64,000 nt of DNA from Cryptomeria japonica (lineage: Eukaryota; Streptophyta; Pinopsida; Cupressales; Cupressaceae). Shown here one piece after another: positions 22,404 through 35,769 of the stretch; position 1 is the stretch's first letter, and each line of letters starts with the position of its first letter. Position numbers and translations under genes: made by a program. The DNA is taken from positions 469,196,400-469,260,399 of the forward strand of contig NC_081406.1 in assembly GCF_030272615.1 (NCBI RefSeq). Direction: 5' to 3'. Below the pieces are notes generated by a model that ran no database searches, was not told the origin of the DNA, and saw nothing but the letters and a program-made list of their open reading frames with translations.

Positions 22404-24903
22404 TGTAATGCCCCACTAGGAAACACCGAAGGGATAAAGCTAAAACACAAGAATAGAGTGCAATTTTTTTTTTTAAAAATTAACACAACATAATGGTAGA
22501 ATGAGTTATCATAAGTTTAGATTACATAATAGAAGACTTAAATAACACCTAAAGAGTTTCCCAACATGATTATTGGATTCAACACTAACTCAACTCATGC
22601 TAATAAATCCAATTAAGTTAATTAACTTAATGACATGATAATACTTAAACAAGGATAAATTATTTTGGTAAGTTAAAAATATAGATAACATGATTAAGTT
22701 CATCCATTAAAATTTAACCATACAATTCGACCAAACTTACATTTAAAACATATGACATGCATCTAATTTCCTTACATAGTTAAATTGCATTATAAACTAG
22801 TGAATACTTTCCATTATACCAACGTACATGCTTCATGATCTAAATTACTGCATTTAATACAATGACTACATACATGCATTTAAGATTAACATCATCTAAT
22901 CCACATTATACATTTTAACCATAATGTCATCCATACACGCTACATAAAAAGGAAACAGATGAACACAAACACCACATAACATGAAAAATGATATCGGAGT
23001 TCACCCCTAGTGGGCTACATCTCTAGGTCTGCTCAACTGCAAGACCCCTCTAATAAATAATAGGGTGAAGAATACATAAGGTTCACATCATTTACATCTA
23101 GCCATCAAGGCATACATAAACCAATAATACATATGACCACATCAGTCCAATAAATACATGAATGATCCCAGAATAGGAAAAGGATCCAACTGAACATGAT
23201 AAGAAGCAAATATAAAAGAACAACTAGAGCACCAGCGAAACTAAATCCTTGCAACCCATCATAAGAAACCCATGGTCTAACATGAATATCAGGTTCTCAC
23301 AAGAGCATAAACAACCAAATATGACTCCACAATAGTGCTCCTATCAAAGACAACACAAATTGCACACTAGCAAACATAAGGGACAAGTGTCATCACATAA
23401 CTTGGTAAGGTTACCATGGCAGACCTCCATAGGTTCCGACCCCATCTACTGGCCTACCCTAACAACCTATCCTGAACCTCTGGCCCATCCAAGTCTCATG
23501 TGGACCCAACACATACTTTCATGAAGACAAGGTTGTTGGTTTTCCATTTCAGGCCTTCTCACTGCATGCTGAGTCTATACTAGCACTCATCCCATGCATG
23601 AGGCACAATTATCTTACTTAGTATTTTCATTAACTAAACTCTGTAATATGGTATTAGGTTATCACAATTAAGATACATTTTCGATGGGTTACCTTGCAAC
23701 CACTTTGGGTGTGGCCCCCACTCGAAAGCCACTTTCCCATATGACACTAGACCATAATCGTATGAACTCCTAAACCAATGAATACACCAGGACAATCATA
23801 TGGAGTTTAATATGGTAGGAACACCTACTTGGCCAAACAAGTCTTCATACGAGGTGCACTGACTGGTTGTACTCTAACTAGAGACATGACCAACTATGGT
23901 CAACCACATACCAACATTTCAACACTCGCATAAAGGACACGACCGGATACAAAACCATCACATGAAAACAGTCAATACTCGAGATCAAGGACATAATCAG
24001 GTACCCAAATCAACATACGACAATATCCAACAATCACAATCAAGGACTTGCCATTTCTTAATCAAATGCGAATACAGAAAATTAAACATGCATAGGCATA
24101 AATCGGAAACGACAATCTTTTTCCATATCGTTTACAACATTACAATCAATCTAGTTTTCTAATAGATCTAATTAGATTTCAATTTGTCTATCTTGTCTAG
24201 GTACATGTTGCTCATGGTTTACTAACTCACTAAAATTCATTATGCATCATAAAGTAATATAATCACTTTGTCATGAGTTTTCAAACCAAAATCCCATTAA
24301 TATAATTATAATTATATGCAGAACATACATAGATATAATCAAATATTCATTAATCAACTAAAATATGATATTTATTTTTCAAAATAAAATATCATTCCCA
24401 ATTTTTTTTGAAATTAATGAACTATTTCCATCTAATATGCATATTTTGTTAAGAGAGGAAGTCATCAAGTTTCTAACTATAACTACCCATCTTCAAATTC
24501 CCCAATTAACATATTATTTAAACTTTGATTTCTCCAACTAATATATTGTTTTAATTTCCAAGAATTAACCAAAAATATACTATTTCTTTTTCAAATATTC
24601 AAATACTATACTATTTCCTTTCTTAAGATTTTCCAAATAATATAAATATATCATTTCATTTCTCTGAAATTTACTAAATAACATAAATTAATTTCACTTT
24701 GCAAAATTCATCAAAAACATATGTTATTTTATTTTTACAAGCTATATTTAAAATATACAAATTTAATATCAATTTAAAAATATTTTAAATTAAAATTAAA
24801 AAGTATATATTAAAATATCTTTCTTTATTCTTTTTATTGATTTTCACGCTACTGACGTGGACAAATTAGTTCACAGCAAAAGGGTTTAGTTGGGGAGGGA
24901 GTT

Positions 24904-25000
24904 GCTACCATACGGTAGCATTACGCTACCATTGGTAGCGCTGCTACCATATGGTAGTATTACGCTACCATTGGTAGCACTGCTACCATATGGTAGCAGT
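24904..25000. repeat. 39 bp tandem repeat made of palindromes
   Basis: GCTACCA recurs at 24904, 24943 and 24982 (period 39) and also at 24925 and 24964. Each period contains GCTACCATATGGTAGC (a perfect 16 bp palindrome, or a near copy) and GCTACCATTGGTAGC. It can fold into stacked hairpins. It lies just before the (TA)n tract. Confidence 0.8.
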
Positions 25001-25022
25001 CTACTACCATCCCACGTGGGGG

Positions 25023-25130
<108 letters not shown>

Positions 25131-26661
25131 AAAAACTTTAAAAATAGAATACCCCTAAATAATGCACAGTCACGAACTGAGCCCAAAAAAAACAATTTCC
25201 AGAACTTCATGGTTTTTCAAAATATTTACATTTTTCAGAATAACTAGACCCAAAAGGTAAATTTTTCCAACCAAACACCATATTTGGCAAAATAAGATTG
25301 ATTTACAAACATTTATCCAATCAATTCAACCACTCTTACCCAAAACAACTAATTTCCCCATTTGAAACTTGATTCTGAAGACATCCATTGAAGTTTTAAC
25401 AAAATTTTATCATGAATAGCCAACCCCAATATTTCATTTTAAAAACAATTTGAGCAACCAAAATCTAATCCAGAGGTTGGGAAGGAAGGCAAGGAGGGTT
25501 TGAATTTGAGATTAAACTACAACTCTTCCATTTTTTCCCAAATATATGAGATTATCAACAAACACAACCAGAAACCTTGAAAATCATTGCAATCTCTATT
25601 TAGCAAAGAAACCAAAGAGATAAACAAGAATCCTACCTTATTCAACAATCTTGGAAAGATTTGATGAAGAGCCCAACCTGCAAGCTCAAGAAAATCCTTC
25701 TCCTCCAAATGCCCAAAATTTGCATTCCCAAAAATAACTCCCCAAAATATTTTCTAAACCTAGGTTATATGGAAATTGTTTGACCAAAATTCTTTTTTTT
25801 GAGATTTAAAATATTTCCTCCAAATAAAAATTAAAATCATTCTTTTCAAACAATTAAATATGCAAAACTTGCTTTTCTTCTAAAATTGATTTTCTTAATT
25901 TAATTGAAACTAACATTTCTATTTCAAAATGTCGAGGATAAAAAATTTATATTTTCAAATACTATTTAACCTTTCCTTTCAAAATGCATAAACTGAATAA
26001 ATTCGTCATTTAAAAATAACCATTTAATGGAACTTGCTACAAACATGAATAGAGCAATTCTAATTAATGATTAATCGCACAAAGGGGTCCTATTTAATTT
26101 AGTCCCTTCATTTACTAATGCGTAAAAGAACACATTTAATCAAATTAAATACTTGGAATTTAATACTCAATTATACCACACACAAAACACGCAACCCAAG
26201 AAAGCCAACCAGATACACAACCCGCATACCCAATCAAAGGGAAAACTGACGGACGATTGATGACACTCAATTGAGCATGACTAGGGTAAAACGAGGGTCT
26301 AACGACTACCTAATCCAATCTCTTAGGACCAATGAGGTACACTCAAACCTGCGAATCTAGACGGAGACGAAACTCATACCTATGAGGTATTGTGCATGCA
26401 ATCTCTTGCAACCATGAGTCACACAAGCATACATATATATATTTAATGAAAGTGTTAGCCTGAGATTAATAACATGAATCAGGAGAACAAATAAACTTAC
26501 ATAATAATTGATGCAAAAACCACAATTACAGGTATGCACAATAATCTTTATATCTGACTATAACATTACATCATGGTAAATCAAGCATCCAAGAATGCCA
26601 CATAAAAGATCAACCAAGGTCAAACTAGTTTTAAAAATATGATTAGGGCAAAGGCACTACA

Positions 26662-26666
26662 TGGTA
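26662..26666. repeat. Target-site duplication of the solo LTR, right (TGGTA)
   Basis: Matches 22399-22403. Removing the LTR and one copy rejoins LINE-2 ORF1 in frame. Confidence 0.9.
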
Positions 26667-26965
26667 GGTTGCCTTTGATTCAGTCTCTACTCTCTCCTAT
26701 ATCTCCATTCACTACCCCTTTTAAGCGGGGTTGTAAGCCAAAGCATGTCAAGACCCAATAGGAAATTGATGTTAGTATCCAATCAACACTTCTTTCTCTG
26801 ATGGATTCTTCCAAGTGGAAGAGAAAAATGAAGCCATTTAGTTCGCCTATTACAAGGTCTTTGGCTTCTAAGAGGTGTCTTCAAAAGGACTTTACTGAGG
26901 GAAAGATCTCTCAAACTAGTGATTGTGTGAAGAGGGGAACCTCGATCTCCCCTCGAGGCCAATGA
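26667..26965 (+). pseudogene. LINE-2 ORF1, 3' end
   Basis: Continues in frame from GNGG across the excised LTR into RLPLIQSLLSPISPF...KPFSSPITRSLASKR and stops at TGA 26963-26965. One in-frame TAG occurs near 26760. The stop overlaps the ORF2 start as ATGA, a coupling typical of bicistronic LINE mRNAs. Confidence 0.75.
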
Positions 26966-28962
26966 AGATCATTTCTTGGAATCTTAGGGGCTTAAATGCC
27001 CCTAAAAAAAGATGCTTGATTAAGTCCCAATTGGATTTAATGAAGTGTGATATTGTGATGGTGCAAGAAACTAAATTAAACTTGTCTTTTGTTGAGTCTT
27101 TGTTCTCCTCCTAGAAGCTTTGGAAATTTTGTATCTCTCCTTCTGAGGGGACTTCGGGAGGGCTTGATTTCCTTTGGAATTAATATAGTGTGGACCTTTC
27201 TTTGGTAGATTCTTCTTCTAATTGGATGCTAGGTTTGGTTAAAAGTAGATTTTCCAGTGCTAAATTTTATCTTTTCAATATTTATGGACCTATTTGTATT
27301 GTTGAGAGGAGGAAACTTTGGGAGAGAAAAGTTGTGATTGCATCTCCATTCAAGCGTGCCTTTTTTTTATATTTGGGAGGGACTTCAATGCTATCACAAG
27401 TCTTGAAGAGAAAGTGGGGGGTATTATTCCAAACAAGCACATTATTACTAATTTTTGTCATTTTATTAAGGATTTGAACCTAGCTAATTGTAAAACTCAG
27501 AATGGTCCTTTTACTTGGACAAACATGAGAAAGGATGTTTTTCAGATTGCTGAGAGATTAGATCACTTTTTAGTATTTGAAAGTTGGTTTGGTTCGGATT
27601 GGGAATTCTTTTCCTCAGTCCTCCCTTATACTAGTTCAAACCATTTTCCTATTTTATTCTCTATTCTTGAGGATAGGGCTCCTCGGAAGCTTCCTTTTAA
27701 GTTTGAGATGATGTGGTTTAGGGATCAATCTTTTTTTCCCCTGTTGAAATTTTGGTGGATGTCTTCCCCTCATATGAGTGGGTCTAGGATGTATCAAATT
27801 GTTAAAAAGATTATTTATCTTAAAGGAAATATTAGAGAATGGAATTCTCTTCATTTCAAGAATATTTTTGGAGAGAAGGATAGGATATAGGGTGAAATGG
27901 AAAAGGTGAATGATTTTATCTTAAAAGATGGTATAGATTCTTTGTCCTTTAAAAGGATTAAATATTTGAAAGCTCAACTTGAGGAGGTTTTGGCTCGTGA
28001 GGAATCTTATTGGAGATAGAAGTCTAGGGATTTGTGGTTGTCAGAGGGTGATAGGAATACTAAGTTTTTTCATTCCTCGACCAAATTAAGGAGGTTGTGT
28101 AATAGTGTATCTTGCATTCATGATTCTAATGTGAATTCTCTATTTGATGAGGGTGAAATTGCCTCTAAGGCTATTAGATTTTTTAAGTCCTTGCTTACTA
28201 TTGACATAGTGGATTCGGATAGTAATTTTGTTAATTCAATTCCTCCTCTTATTAAGGTAGAAGTTAATAAGATTCTTATGGCTCCTTTTACCAGTCTTGA
28301 GTTAAGAGAGGTGGTCTTTTCCATGTCCCCGGAGAAGGCTGTGGGGCTTGATGGCTTCATTGCTTTGTTTTTTCAAAAATATTGGGATTTTGTGGGGAAT
28401 GATGTCCTTTTAGCTCTTGAGGAGTCTAGGCATAATAGAACCATTTTAAAAGAGCTTAATACAACTCTTATTGATATTATCCCTAAGGTGGAGAATCCTA
28501 ATTCTTTTTATGATTTTCGTCCAATTACTTTATGTAACACCTTGTACAAGATCATCACTAAGACAATTTTAGTTAGGCTGGCTAAACTCATTTCTAAGAT
28601 TATTTCTATTGAGAAGGGTGATTTTATACTTGGGAGAGAAACTTCAGAGGGTGCTATTGTTGCACATGAGGTCTTTCATTCCATCTCTTTATAGAAGACT
28701 CTGGCTATGATTTTTAATCTTGATATGCTCAAAGCTTATGATCGGGTTGACTGGCACTCATTAGTCTCTATTCTGAGGCAATTTGTTTTTTCTCATATTT
28801 GGATTAAATGGGTTATTTCTTGTATCTCTTCTGCTTGATTTTTAGTATTACTAAATGGTTCCCCTTCTGATTTTTTTACTTCTTCTCGAGGTGTTAGGCA
28901 AGGTGGTCCTTTGTCCTCTTTTCTGTTTATTCTTTTAGCTGAGGCTTTTAGTAGGGCTATTA
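26962..28962 (+). pseudogene. LINE-2 ORF2: endonuclease and first half of RT
   Basis: ATG 26962 opens MKIISWNLRGLNAPKKR, the hallmark endonuclease start, followed by CDIVMVQETKL, YGP and FGRDFNAI (normally GGDFN). After PFTWTN and ERLDHFL come the RT fingers: LWLSEGDRNTKFFH, AVGLDGFIALFFQKYW, LIDIIPKV, FRPITLCNTLYKIITK, LDMLKAYDRVDW (box A) and [22 protein letters not shown]. The frame ends abruptly at AIM, where element A begins. Frameshifts (near 27360) and stops (27112, 27182, 27890) inactivate it. The FADD active-site box is absent from both sides of the insertion. Confidence 0.85.
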
Positions 28963-30039
28963 TGTTAGGACCCAAAGGTAACTGAGAGGGGGGGGTGAAT
29001 CAGTTGTCTATTAATTTCAACCCAAATATAACTTAATCAAACTTGATGCATAATACCAGTAAACCAAACTTAATGCCAGTTGATAATTTAATAGTTAATA
29101 ATAGTACTGGTAAAGTTAAATGCATGAAACAGAAAGACAAATAACATCCACATCACATAACACAAATATTTGTACATGGAAACCCTATAAGGGGAAAAAC
29201 CACGGTGGGAAACCTTACCCACAATTAGATGATACTACTGCAGATAGTATGTGTGTACAAATGGGGTCTGCACATGCAGAAATTCCAACTACCTAGAACT
29301 CACTGCTCAATCACAAAATGAGAGTCACACTAACTACAATTGGATGGTTAAATCCAATGATAATGTACTGCTTAGAATAGAATCTTCATATGCTAGATTT
29401 AGTACCATTTAAGCTCTGATTGTCTTCTTCATACCTTCCTTGAATCTTCAAATGATGTCTATGTGTATAGCTCTGCTTATATTTGCATATACCTTATTAC
29501 AATCCTTTTCCACACCTTTTTCATAACCACAAATGAGATCTTACATATATACCAAAACCTAAGACCAAATGTGTAGGTCAGCTCAATAAGAATATTACAA
29601 TAAAATTAATTACAAATGAATCAATATGCCATGCATTATGTCAGCTCAATGCATTTACAATAATAATCAATCAATAAATCATCTCCATAATGTGTTGTGC
29701 TGATCTAGAATAGATAACGCTTGCCGGTCCATAACCTAGACCTATTTGCGGGTAACACCAAATATGCAAACTTGATTAGGCCAATAACCAAATCACCAAA
29801 ACAAAGTGTCCAAACCATGTCTTCAACATAACCAAGTGATCTCCAGATGATAACAAATCATCCTCAGTGCTGGTGAACAATATAACCTATCGGTGAACCA
29901 AATACCGGTGACTATGCATAAGTCACAGAATATGCCGGTGAATGTAACCAAAGATCTCCAGTGCTGATAAGTGTTGACAAGTGTTGATAGGTGTTGACAT
30001 CAATGAAAAAACCAATGCAACACATCCATAATACCAACA
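28963..30039 (-). repeat. 3' LTR of element A
   Basis: The plus strand reads TGTTAGGACCC to ATACCAACA (1,077 bp, TG...CA). On the minus strand it starts TGTTGGTATTATGG right after a GGGGGAGAT purine tract. The other end carries the C-rich CACCCCCCCTCTCAG block shared by the three Copia families here. Confidence 0.88.
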
Positions 30040-30330
30040 ATCTCCCCCTTTGTCATTGATGGCAACACAAGATGGAAAAACCATCTAAGTGCCAAAGCAG
30101 AAATGCCAAAAACCAAAAACCAACAATCTCCCAACGAGATCGATTACTAGAAATCAAAATACATAATATTTCTCCCCCTAGGAATAATCTCTCCCCAAAA
30201 GATAATGTGCTTTTCCATAGATATCTCTCCCCCTTTGACATCAAATGCCAAAGCAATACAAAAACCAGATACAATCAGTTCATAGAACTAATTACAAATA
30301 TCAATTGTTATAACCAACTACTCCCCCTGA
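30040..30330 (-). other. Polypurine-tract cluster of element A
   Basis: On the minus strand, AAAGGGGGAGAT directly precedes the LTR. More GGGGGAGA-type tracts lie at about 30172, 30191, 30228 and 30322. Clustered tracts before the 3' LTR are a known Sirevirus feature. Confidence 0.6.
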
Positions 30331-30408
30331 GAAGTAGCTCTCCTTCATCAAAGCCGAAAAAAGATTTCTCTGTCAATTCCTGTCGATTTGATGCCATACT
30401 CCAACTGT

Positions 30409-30585
30409 CTAAGTCTCTACCAGTGAGGGTATAACCCCAAGCTGCTCTCTGAGATATTCAAAAGTTTCTTTAAGCAAAGGCTTAGTAAAGATATCTGCAA
30501 TCTTCTCTTTAGTATTCACATAAACCAATTTCACTTCTTTTGCTTCAACATTCTCTTTCAAAGAATTGAATTTGATAGAAACATG
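30409..30585 (-). pseudogene. Element A pol, C-terminal end of RNase H
   Basis: The minus strand encodes VKLVYVNTKEKIADIFTKPL and FEYLREQLGVIPSL before TAG at 30409-30411, the typical Copia pol C-terminus. It is cut on its upstream side by the element B LTR at 30586. Confidence 0.85.
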
Positions 30586-32054
30586 TGATAGTTTTGATAC
30601 TTAATATAAGTACAGATCCAATAGCTAACAAGATGAGAGGGGGGCGGTGAATCATACAAACTTAATCATCAATGAAAACATCAAATTCAACCTTGGTAAC
30701 ATATATCAGTCATATAATAAAACTGACAAACATGCAAACTCAAAAGCATATGAACAATATAAACCTCATAACACCAGATTTAATGTGGAAACCCAAATAG
30801 GAAAAAACCACTGTGGGATTTCGGACCCACTTAGAAATATACTCTTCTAGAGTATGCTCGGTTAAAAGCAAATCTTGTTAAAGATTACAAAACACATTGC
30901 TAGATGTGACCCGGTTAAGGGATTTCCCTCAGATCTGTTAGGATCTTCACTTTGTTATAAGTGACCTTGTCAAAGGATTTCAAACACTCATTTAGAATAT
31001 CACCTTGTTAGAGGATTTACTTATAAGACTGTTAAGTCCACTCGGTTAAGAGATTTGCTGACACTTTCACAAAATAACAGTAATACAAACTATCTGCAAC
31101 TTCACATCTAAAATGCTAAAGAAGATTCTTATTTGTTCAATACAATCTAGACATAGAACTAATCTTGTCTATTTGTTGGGCATCAATACTTTGTTATTCC
31201 AACAGGTCTTCAAGCTTCTGTGCTCGGTGATCACTATGTAGCATCCCTATGCATACACTTGCCCGCATACACTGTTTATCAACAGTTCCTTATTTATAAA
31301 CAATCATCTAACCACTTAATCTCCTTGATCACATTTCTCATGATCAATCATAGCCATCAGATCTTCAATCTTGTCCAGGTTCATTGTATCTTACGTTCTG
31401 AAAAATGTTTTACCCCGCCTCGAAACTTGTACAATCATCTTGAAACTTGTGTTAGGGTAATGCGGTTCAATCTGAGCCGTAGATCTTCTTGCTGACTTTC
31501 CATTGCCTTAGATTTGTTAACAAACTTCTTCCATGGCTTGCCAATCATTGATCTACTCCAGCTCATCAGCATCTTTCATTAAATATCACATGTAAACATT
31601 TAATGCATTCTATTATAGCTCGGTTACAACTCGATGAGTACTAAACTTTACTCGGTAGACATTCTGTCTTCATTAACTGACTGCGATAACCTTAGGGTTT
31701 ACCGACTAGGTTCTTTGCTTGATAACATAGTGTAGTATTAACCTTTACATTTTACAACATATGTATGATGTAAAAACAATCTAAAACATCAAGATCTCAT
31801 CATTTTCTGACTCGGTAGAGTTGCCCATTGAATAACTTATCCCTTTATTCATCATATTCTTTCATGTGTCTTTACCGACTTCTTTATAATCTTCATATCA
31901 TATTTCTTAAGATATGGCAACATCATACTAAATTAGAAAATCAATTTCTTGACATCAATGACAAAATAATAATATCAAGATGGTAAAACATCTTTAATCA
32001 GTTATGTCCATAATCATCAACAACCTTCTCAATATCCTTGTTATATTGCCAACA
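30586..32054 (-). repeat. 3' LTR of element B
   Basis: The plus strand runs TGATAGTTTTGATACTTAAT to TTATATTGCCAACA (1,469 bp, TG...CA). The first ~223 bases match the 5' LTR remnant at 36761-36985. Downstream on the minus strand lies element A DNA. The 5 bp next to it, ACATG (30581-30585), would be the target duplication, but the other copy was deleted. Confidence 0.9.
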
Positions 32055-32275
32055 ATCTCCCCCTTTGGCATTGATGGCAAAACCAATTGATTTGACCATT
32101 AAGAATTCGGATTGCTGTGATTCTGAAATGCTGAAATGCTCTCCCCCATACATCAGACTTCTCTTCTGGTTTTCTCTTAGTCTTCTCAAGTCTTCTCCTC
32201 CTTTAGCCTTCTCCCCCTTGGGTAGGTCTTCTCCCCTTGGTAGTCTTCTCCCCCTTTGACAACAATGCCAAAAAA
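32055..32275 (-). other. Polypurine-tract cluster of element B
   Basis: The minus strand carries AAAGGGGGAGAT at the LTR edge and then AAAGGGGGAGAAG, AAGGGGAGAAG, AAGGGGGAGAAG and ATGGGGGAGAG upstream. These are repeated purine tracts of Sirevirus type. Confidence 0.7.
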
Positions 32276-32511
32276 GAAAAGAACTAAAGCATAATTTGTT
32301 TCTGTAAGAAGTTATCTCCTACTATTGAGTATCAACTGAGTCTCGGTTAGAGCATTTGTTTACAATCCTTGTTTCCTGTATTATTTTCTGTATTATCCCA
32401 ATATTGTTCCAGTACACTTTCAGAAAAGCATTCTAAAGTGTATCACTCCAACATTAGCTCCCTAAAAGATATTCAATGGATTCATCGAAGTGATGCTTTC
32501 ACTGAACTCGC

Positions 32512-34071
32512 TCAGTGAGTAAAAGATAGGGGTAGGACCCCTAACTTACTTCTAAGATATTCAAAAGTGTCCTTTGGTAGTGGCTTGGTGAAGATATCAG
32601 CTATTTGTTCCTTTGTGTTAACATATTCCAACACCACTTTCTTTTCATGAGCTTCTTCTCTAAGATAATGATATTTGATAGATATGTGCTTTGTCTTAGA
32701 GTGCATAACAGGGTTCTTTGAAATATTAATGGCACTAGTATTGTCACAAAATATAGTTACTAGCTCGGTAACTTTCTCATTTATACTTTCCAACAATTGT
32801 TTGATCCATGCAATGTTGGTACAATTCAGTGCTACAGCAACATATTCAGCTTCGGCTGTTGACTGAGAAACACATCCTTGTTTCTTGCTAAGCCAACTCA
32901 CTAGTCTTTCTCCTAAGAAGAAAGCTCCTCCACTTGTGCTTTTCCTATCATCAATGTTGCCTGCCCAATCAGCATCAGTATAGACTTTCAAATCAAAATC
33001 ATTTCCTTTCTGATATACTAAGCCATAATCTTCAATGTCTTTCAAGTATCTGAAAATTCTTTTGATTGTTGTCATGTGTGTCTCCTTAGGATCTGCAGAG
33101 AATCTTGCAACAATACCTACTGCATGTGCTATATCAGGCCTAATGTGAACAACATATTGTAGTTTTCCAATCATGGATTGGTAGAGTGTCTCATCAATAG
33201 ATGCAAATTCATCATTCTTTGATAGTTTGCAGTTTGTAGTCATAGGAGTACTTATTGGCTTTGAATCCACCATTCCAAATTTCTTCAAGATTTCCTTTAT
33301 GTATTTGGATTGAGTAATGAAAATTTCATTTTTCATTTGCAGTATCTGTAAGCCTATAAAATACTTTATCTCACTGATTAATGACATCTCAAATTCTTTG
33401 CTCATTTCATTACCAAAGTTCTTACATAAAGAGTCATTTACACAAAATATAATATCATCAACAAATATGGCTGAGATTAGTATTCCATTTTCATCATTCT
33501 TCATGTACATGTTGTTGTTCTCACTTGTCCTTATAAAACCAATCTTAATCAAATAAGAGTGCAATCTTTTATAATATGCTCTAGGTTCTTGTTTTAGACC
33601 ATATAAAGATTTGTTCAATTTACATACCTGATCTTTATTATTGTCTTCAACAAATCCTTCAGGTTGTTCAATGAAAACTTCTTCTTCTAATATTCCATTC
33701 AAAAATGCAGATTTGACATCCATTTGATATACCTTGAAGGTTTTGAAAGCAGCATACGCCAACAATGTTCTAACTCCTTCAAGTCTGGCAACAGGTGCAA
33801 AAGTCTAACCATAATCAATTCCTTCTTCTTGGTCATAACCTTTGCAAACCAATCTTGCTTTGTTCTAAATGACCTCACCTTTCTCATTTAGCTTGTTTCT
33901 GAAGATCCAATTTGTACCGATTACATTTTTGTCCTTAGGTCTTGGGACTAGTGTCCATGTGTCATTCTTCTTGATTTGATCAATCTCTTCAGTCATAGCA
34001 TTTATCTAATCTTCACTATTGAATGCCTCTTTTACTATTCTTGGTTCAAATTTAGATATCAAACATGTGTT
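32512..34071 (-). pseudogene. Element B pol: RT and RNase H
   Basis: An eroded start (about 33990-33770) carries DTWTLVPRP and FAPVARLE with stops. From 33765 a 417-codon open stretch follows with YQMDVKSAFLNG, CKLNKSLYGLKQEPRAYYKRL and the catalytic FVDDIIF. RNase H shows YTDADWAGNIDDRKSTSG, SQSTAEAEYVA, IFCDN, HISIKYHYLRE and IADIFTKPL. The first and last of these bracket the RNase H active site. It copies the element RNA in cytoplasmic particles. The RT/RNase H part is almost intact, while the N-terminal part has stops (SED.INAM, VI.NKAR, DYG.TFAP). Confidence 0.93.
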
Positions 34072-35058
34072 CTATCTCAGTTTGTTTCTTGTCATCACTG
34101 GATCATCCTTATCTCCTATAATCTGACTTGGTGCATGATGTCTTCTAACATATTTGGCTAATATAGGCTTGATAGGCTCTGTATGATCCTCTTCATCACT
34201 CAGTAGCTGGATATCTTCCTCATTTCCTTCAACAGTTATCTTGGTAGGACTTTTCGGTTGCACATAGACAAATTCATCATAGTCTTCTGGTTCTTTGGAA
34301 TTCATGTCATCAATTCTTTCTGCAAATTCATCAATTTTCACATTTGCACTTTCTACTATTTTGTTAGATGATTTGATCAGACATTTAAATGCTTTGCTTC
34401 TAGAAGAATATCCTAGAAATGTTCCTTCTTCACTTTTCTGATCAAACTTGCCATTTCTATCATCTTTATGAACATAACATTTTCTTCCAAAGATCTTAAA
34501 ATAACTTACATTAGGTTTCTTGCCATACCAGATTTCATAAGGTGTCTTCAAAGTACCTTTCTTCAATTGAACTCGGTTCAAGGTGTAAACAACTATGCTT
34601 ATTGCTTCTCTCCAAAATGTTTGTGGAACCTTCTTCTCAATCATCAGTGTTCTAGCACAATCCACAATAGATTTGTTTCTTCTTTCAGCTATTCCATTCT
34701 GCTGTGGAGTCCTCGGTGCAGAGACTTGTCTTTTAATACCATGATCATTGCAAAATAGGTTGAACTCATCAAATGTGAACTCTCCTCCTCTATCTGATCT
34801 AAGACATTTTAGTTGTCTTCCTATTTCATTTCCAACTCTAGCCTTGTACCACTTAAACATTTGAAAAACTTCTAATTTTTCTTTTAAAAACATTACTAAC
34901 ATCATCCTTGAATAATCATCCACAAATAATATAAAATACTTATCACCATAATAACTTTGAACTTTCATAGGACCACAAAGATCAGTGTGCACAAGATCTA
35001 AAATTCCCTTAGAAGTGTAGGACTTACTTGTAAAGCTGGATCTTGTCATCTTGCCCAT
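34072..35058 (-). pseudogene. Element B pol: integrase
   Basis: A 328-codon open stretch shows the catalytic D,D,E core: DLVHTDLCGPMKVQ (first D), FVDDYSRM, LRSDRGGEFT (second D), PQQNGIAERRNKSIVD (E). FWREAISIVVYTLNR and FKIFGRKCYVH...FDQKSEEGTFLGYS follow. The acidic linker before RT ends at a TAG (34072). It joins element DNA to the host chromosome. A TGA separates it from the upstream zinc-binding domain. Confidence 0.93.
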
Positions 35059-35064
35059 TTGGCA

Positions 35065-35634
35065 TCATTGGCACATAGCATTCTCAGGTTTTTCAAGACT
35101 CGGTAGACCTCTTACTCTGCACTTCTTACTTATCTTGATCAGATTATCAAAATTAACATGACAAAACCTTTTATTCCATAACCAAGTGTTATCAATCTTT
35201 GCATGCAAGCACTTGTTGTGAGTAGAGTCAAGGTGAAATGTATTACCTTTTGTTTGTGTCCCGGTAGCAGCTAACTTTCCATTTTTGTCATGAACTTTGA
35301 CAATTCCTTTCTGAAATTCTATTCGATAACTTGTGTTGTCTAGCTGTGCTACACTCAACAAATTATATTTCAAACCTTCAACCCAATAAAAATCATTGCA
35401 TCTTGCTTTATCAAGAAGTGTTATGGATCCTTTACCTCTTACCGGACATGGTGCATCATTACCAAATCTAACATAGCCTCCATCATAATCTTCTAACATA
35501 ACAAACTTGTGTTTATCTCCTGTCATATGATGTGAGCATCCACTATCTATATTCCAAGAATCATTAGTGTTTATGTGAGATATTAGGGCTTTTTCTTCAT
35601 AGCTTTCTTCATCTAATCCATCCTTGATAGCCAC
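35065..35634 (-). pseudogene. Element B pol: protease and gag-pre-integrase zinc domain
   Basis: The protease active site reads WNIDSGCSHHMTGD, the Copia form of the aspartic protease. YNLLSVAQL and the HHCC zinc finger follow: H in LWNKRFCHVN (first His changed to Phe-Cys context) and C..C in NAMCQ.CQMGK. A TGA (probably a former CGA) sits between the two cysteines. The region from 35769 to 35635 links it to gag with two stops. Confidence 0.88.
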
Positions 35635-35769
35635 ATAAACAACTTCCTCTGTATCAGTCTCATCTGATTTATCATCTTCAGATTCCTCATCAGCAATTAA
35701 GCAGGTCTTTCTATCTCTTCTTCTGAAGTCTTGGTGACCTCTGTAATGATTATCTTTCTATCTGTCATC

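Noticed and set aside
30053-30434. Overlapping frames on both strands after the element A LTR
   Set aside because: They lie in the purine-tract region between pol and LTR. The pol C-terminus is in another frame and accounts for the coding signal.
32675-34758. Plus-strand frames opposite element B pol
   Set aside because: Shadows of the minus-strand RT and integrase, which carry all catalytic motifs.
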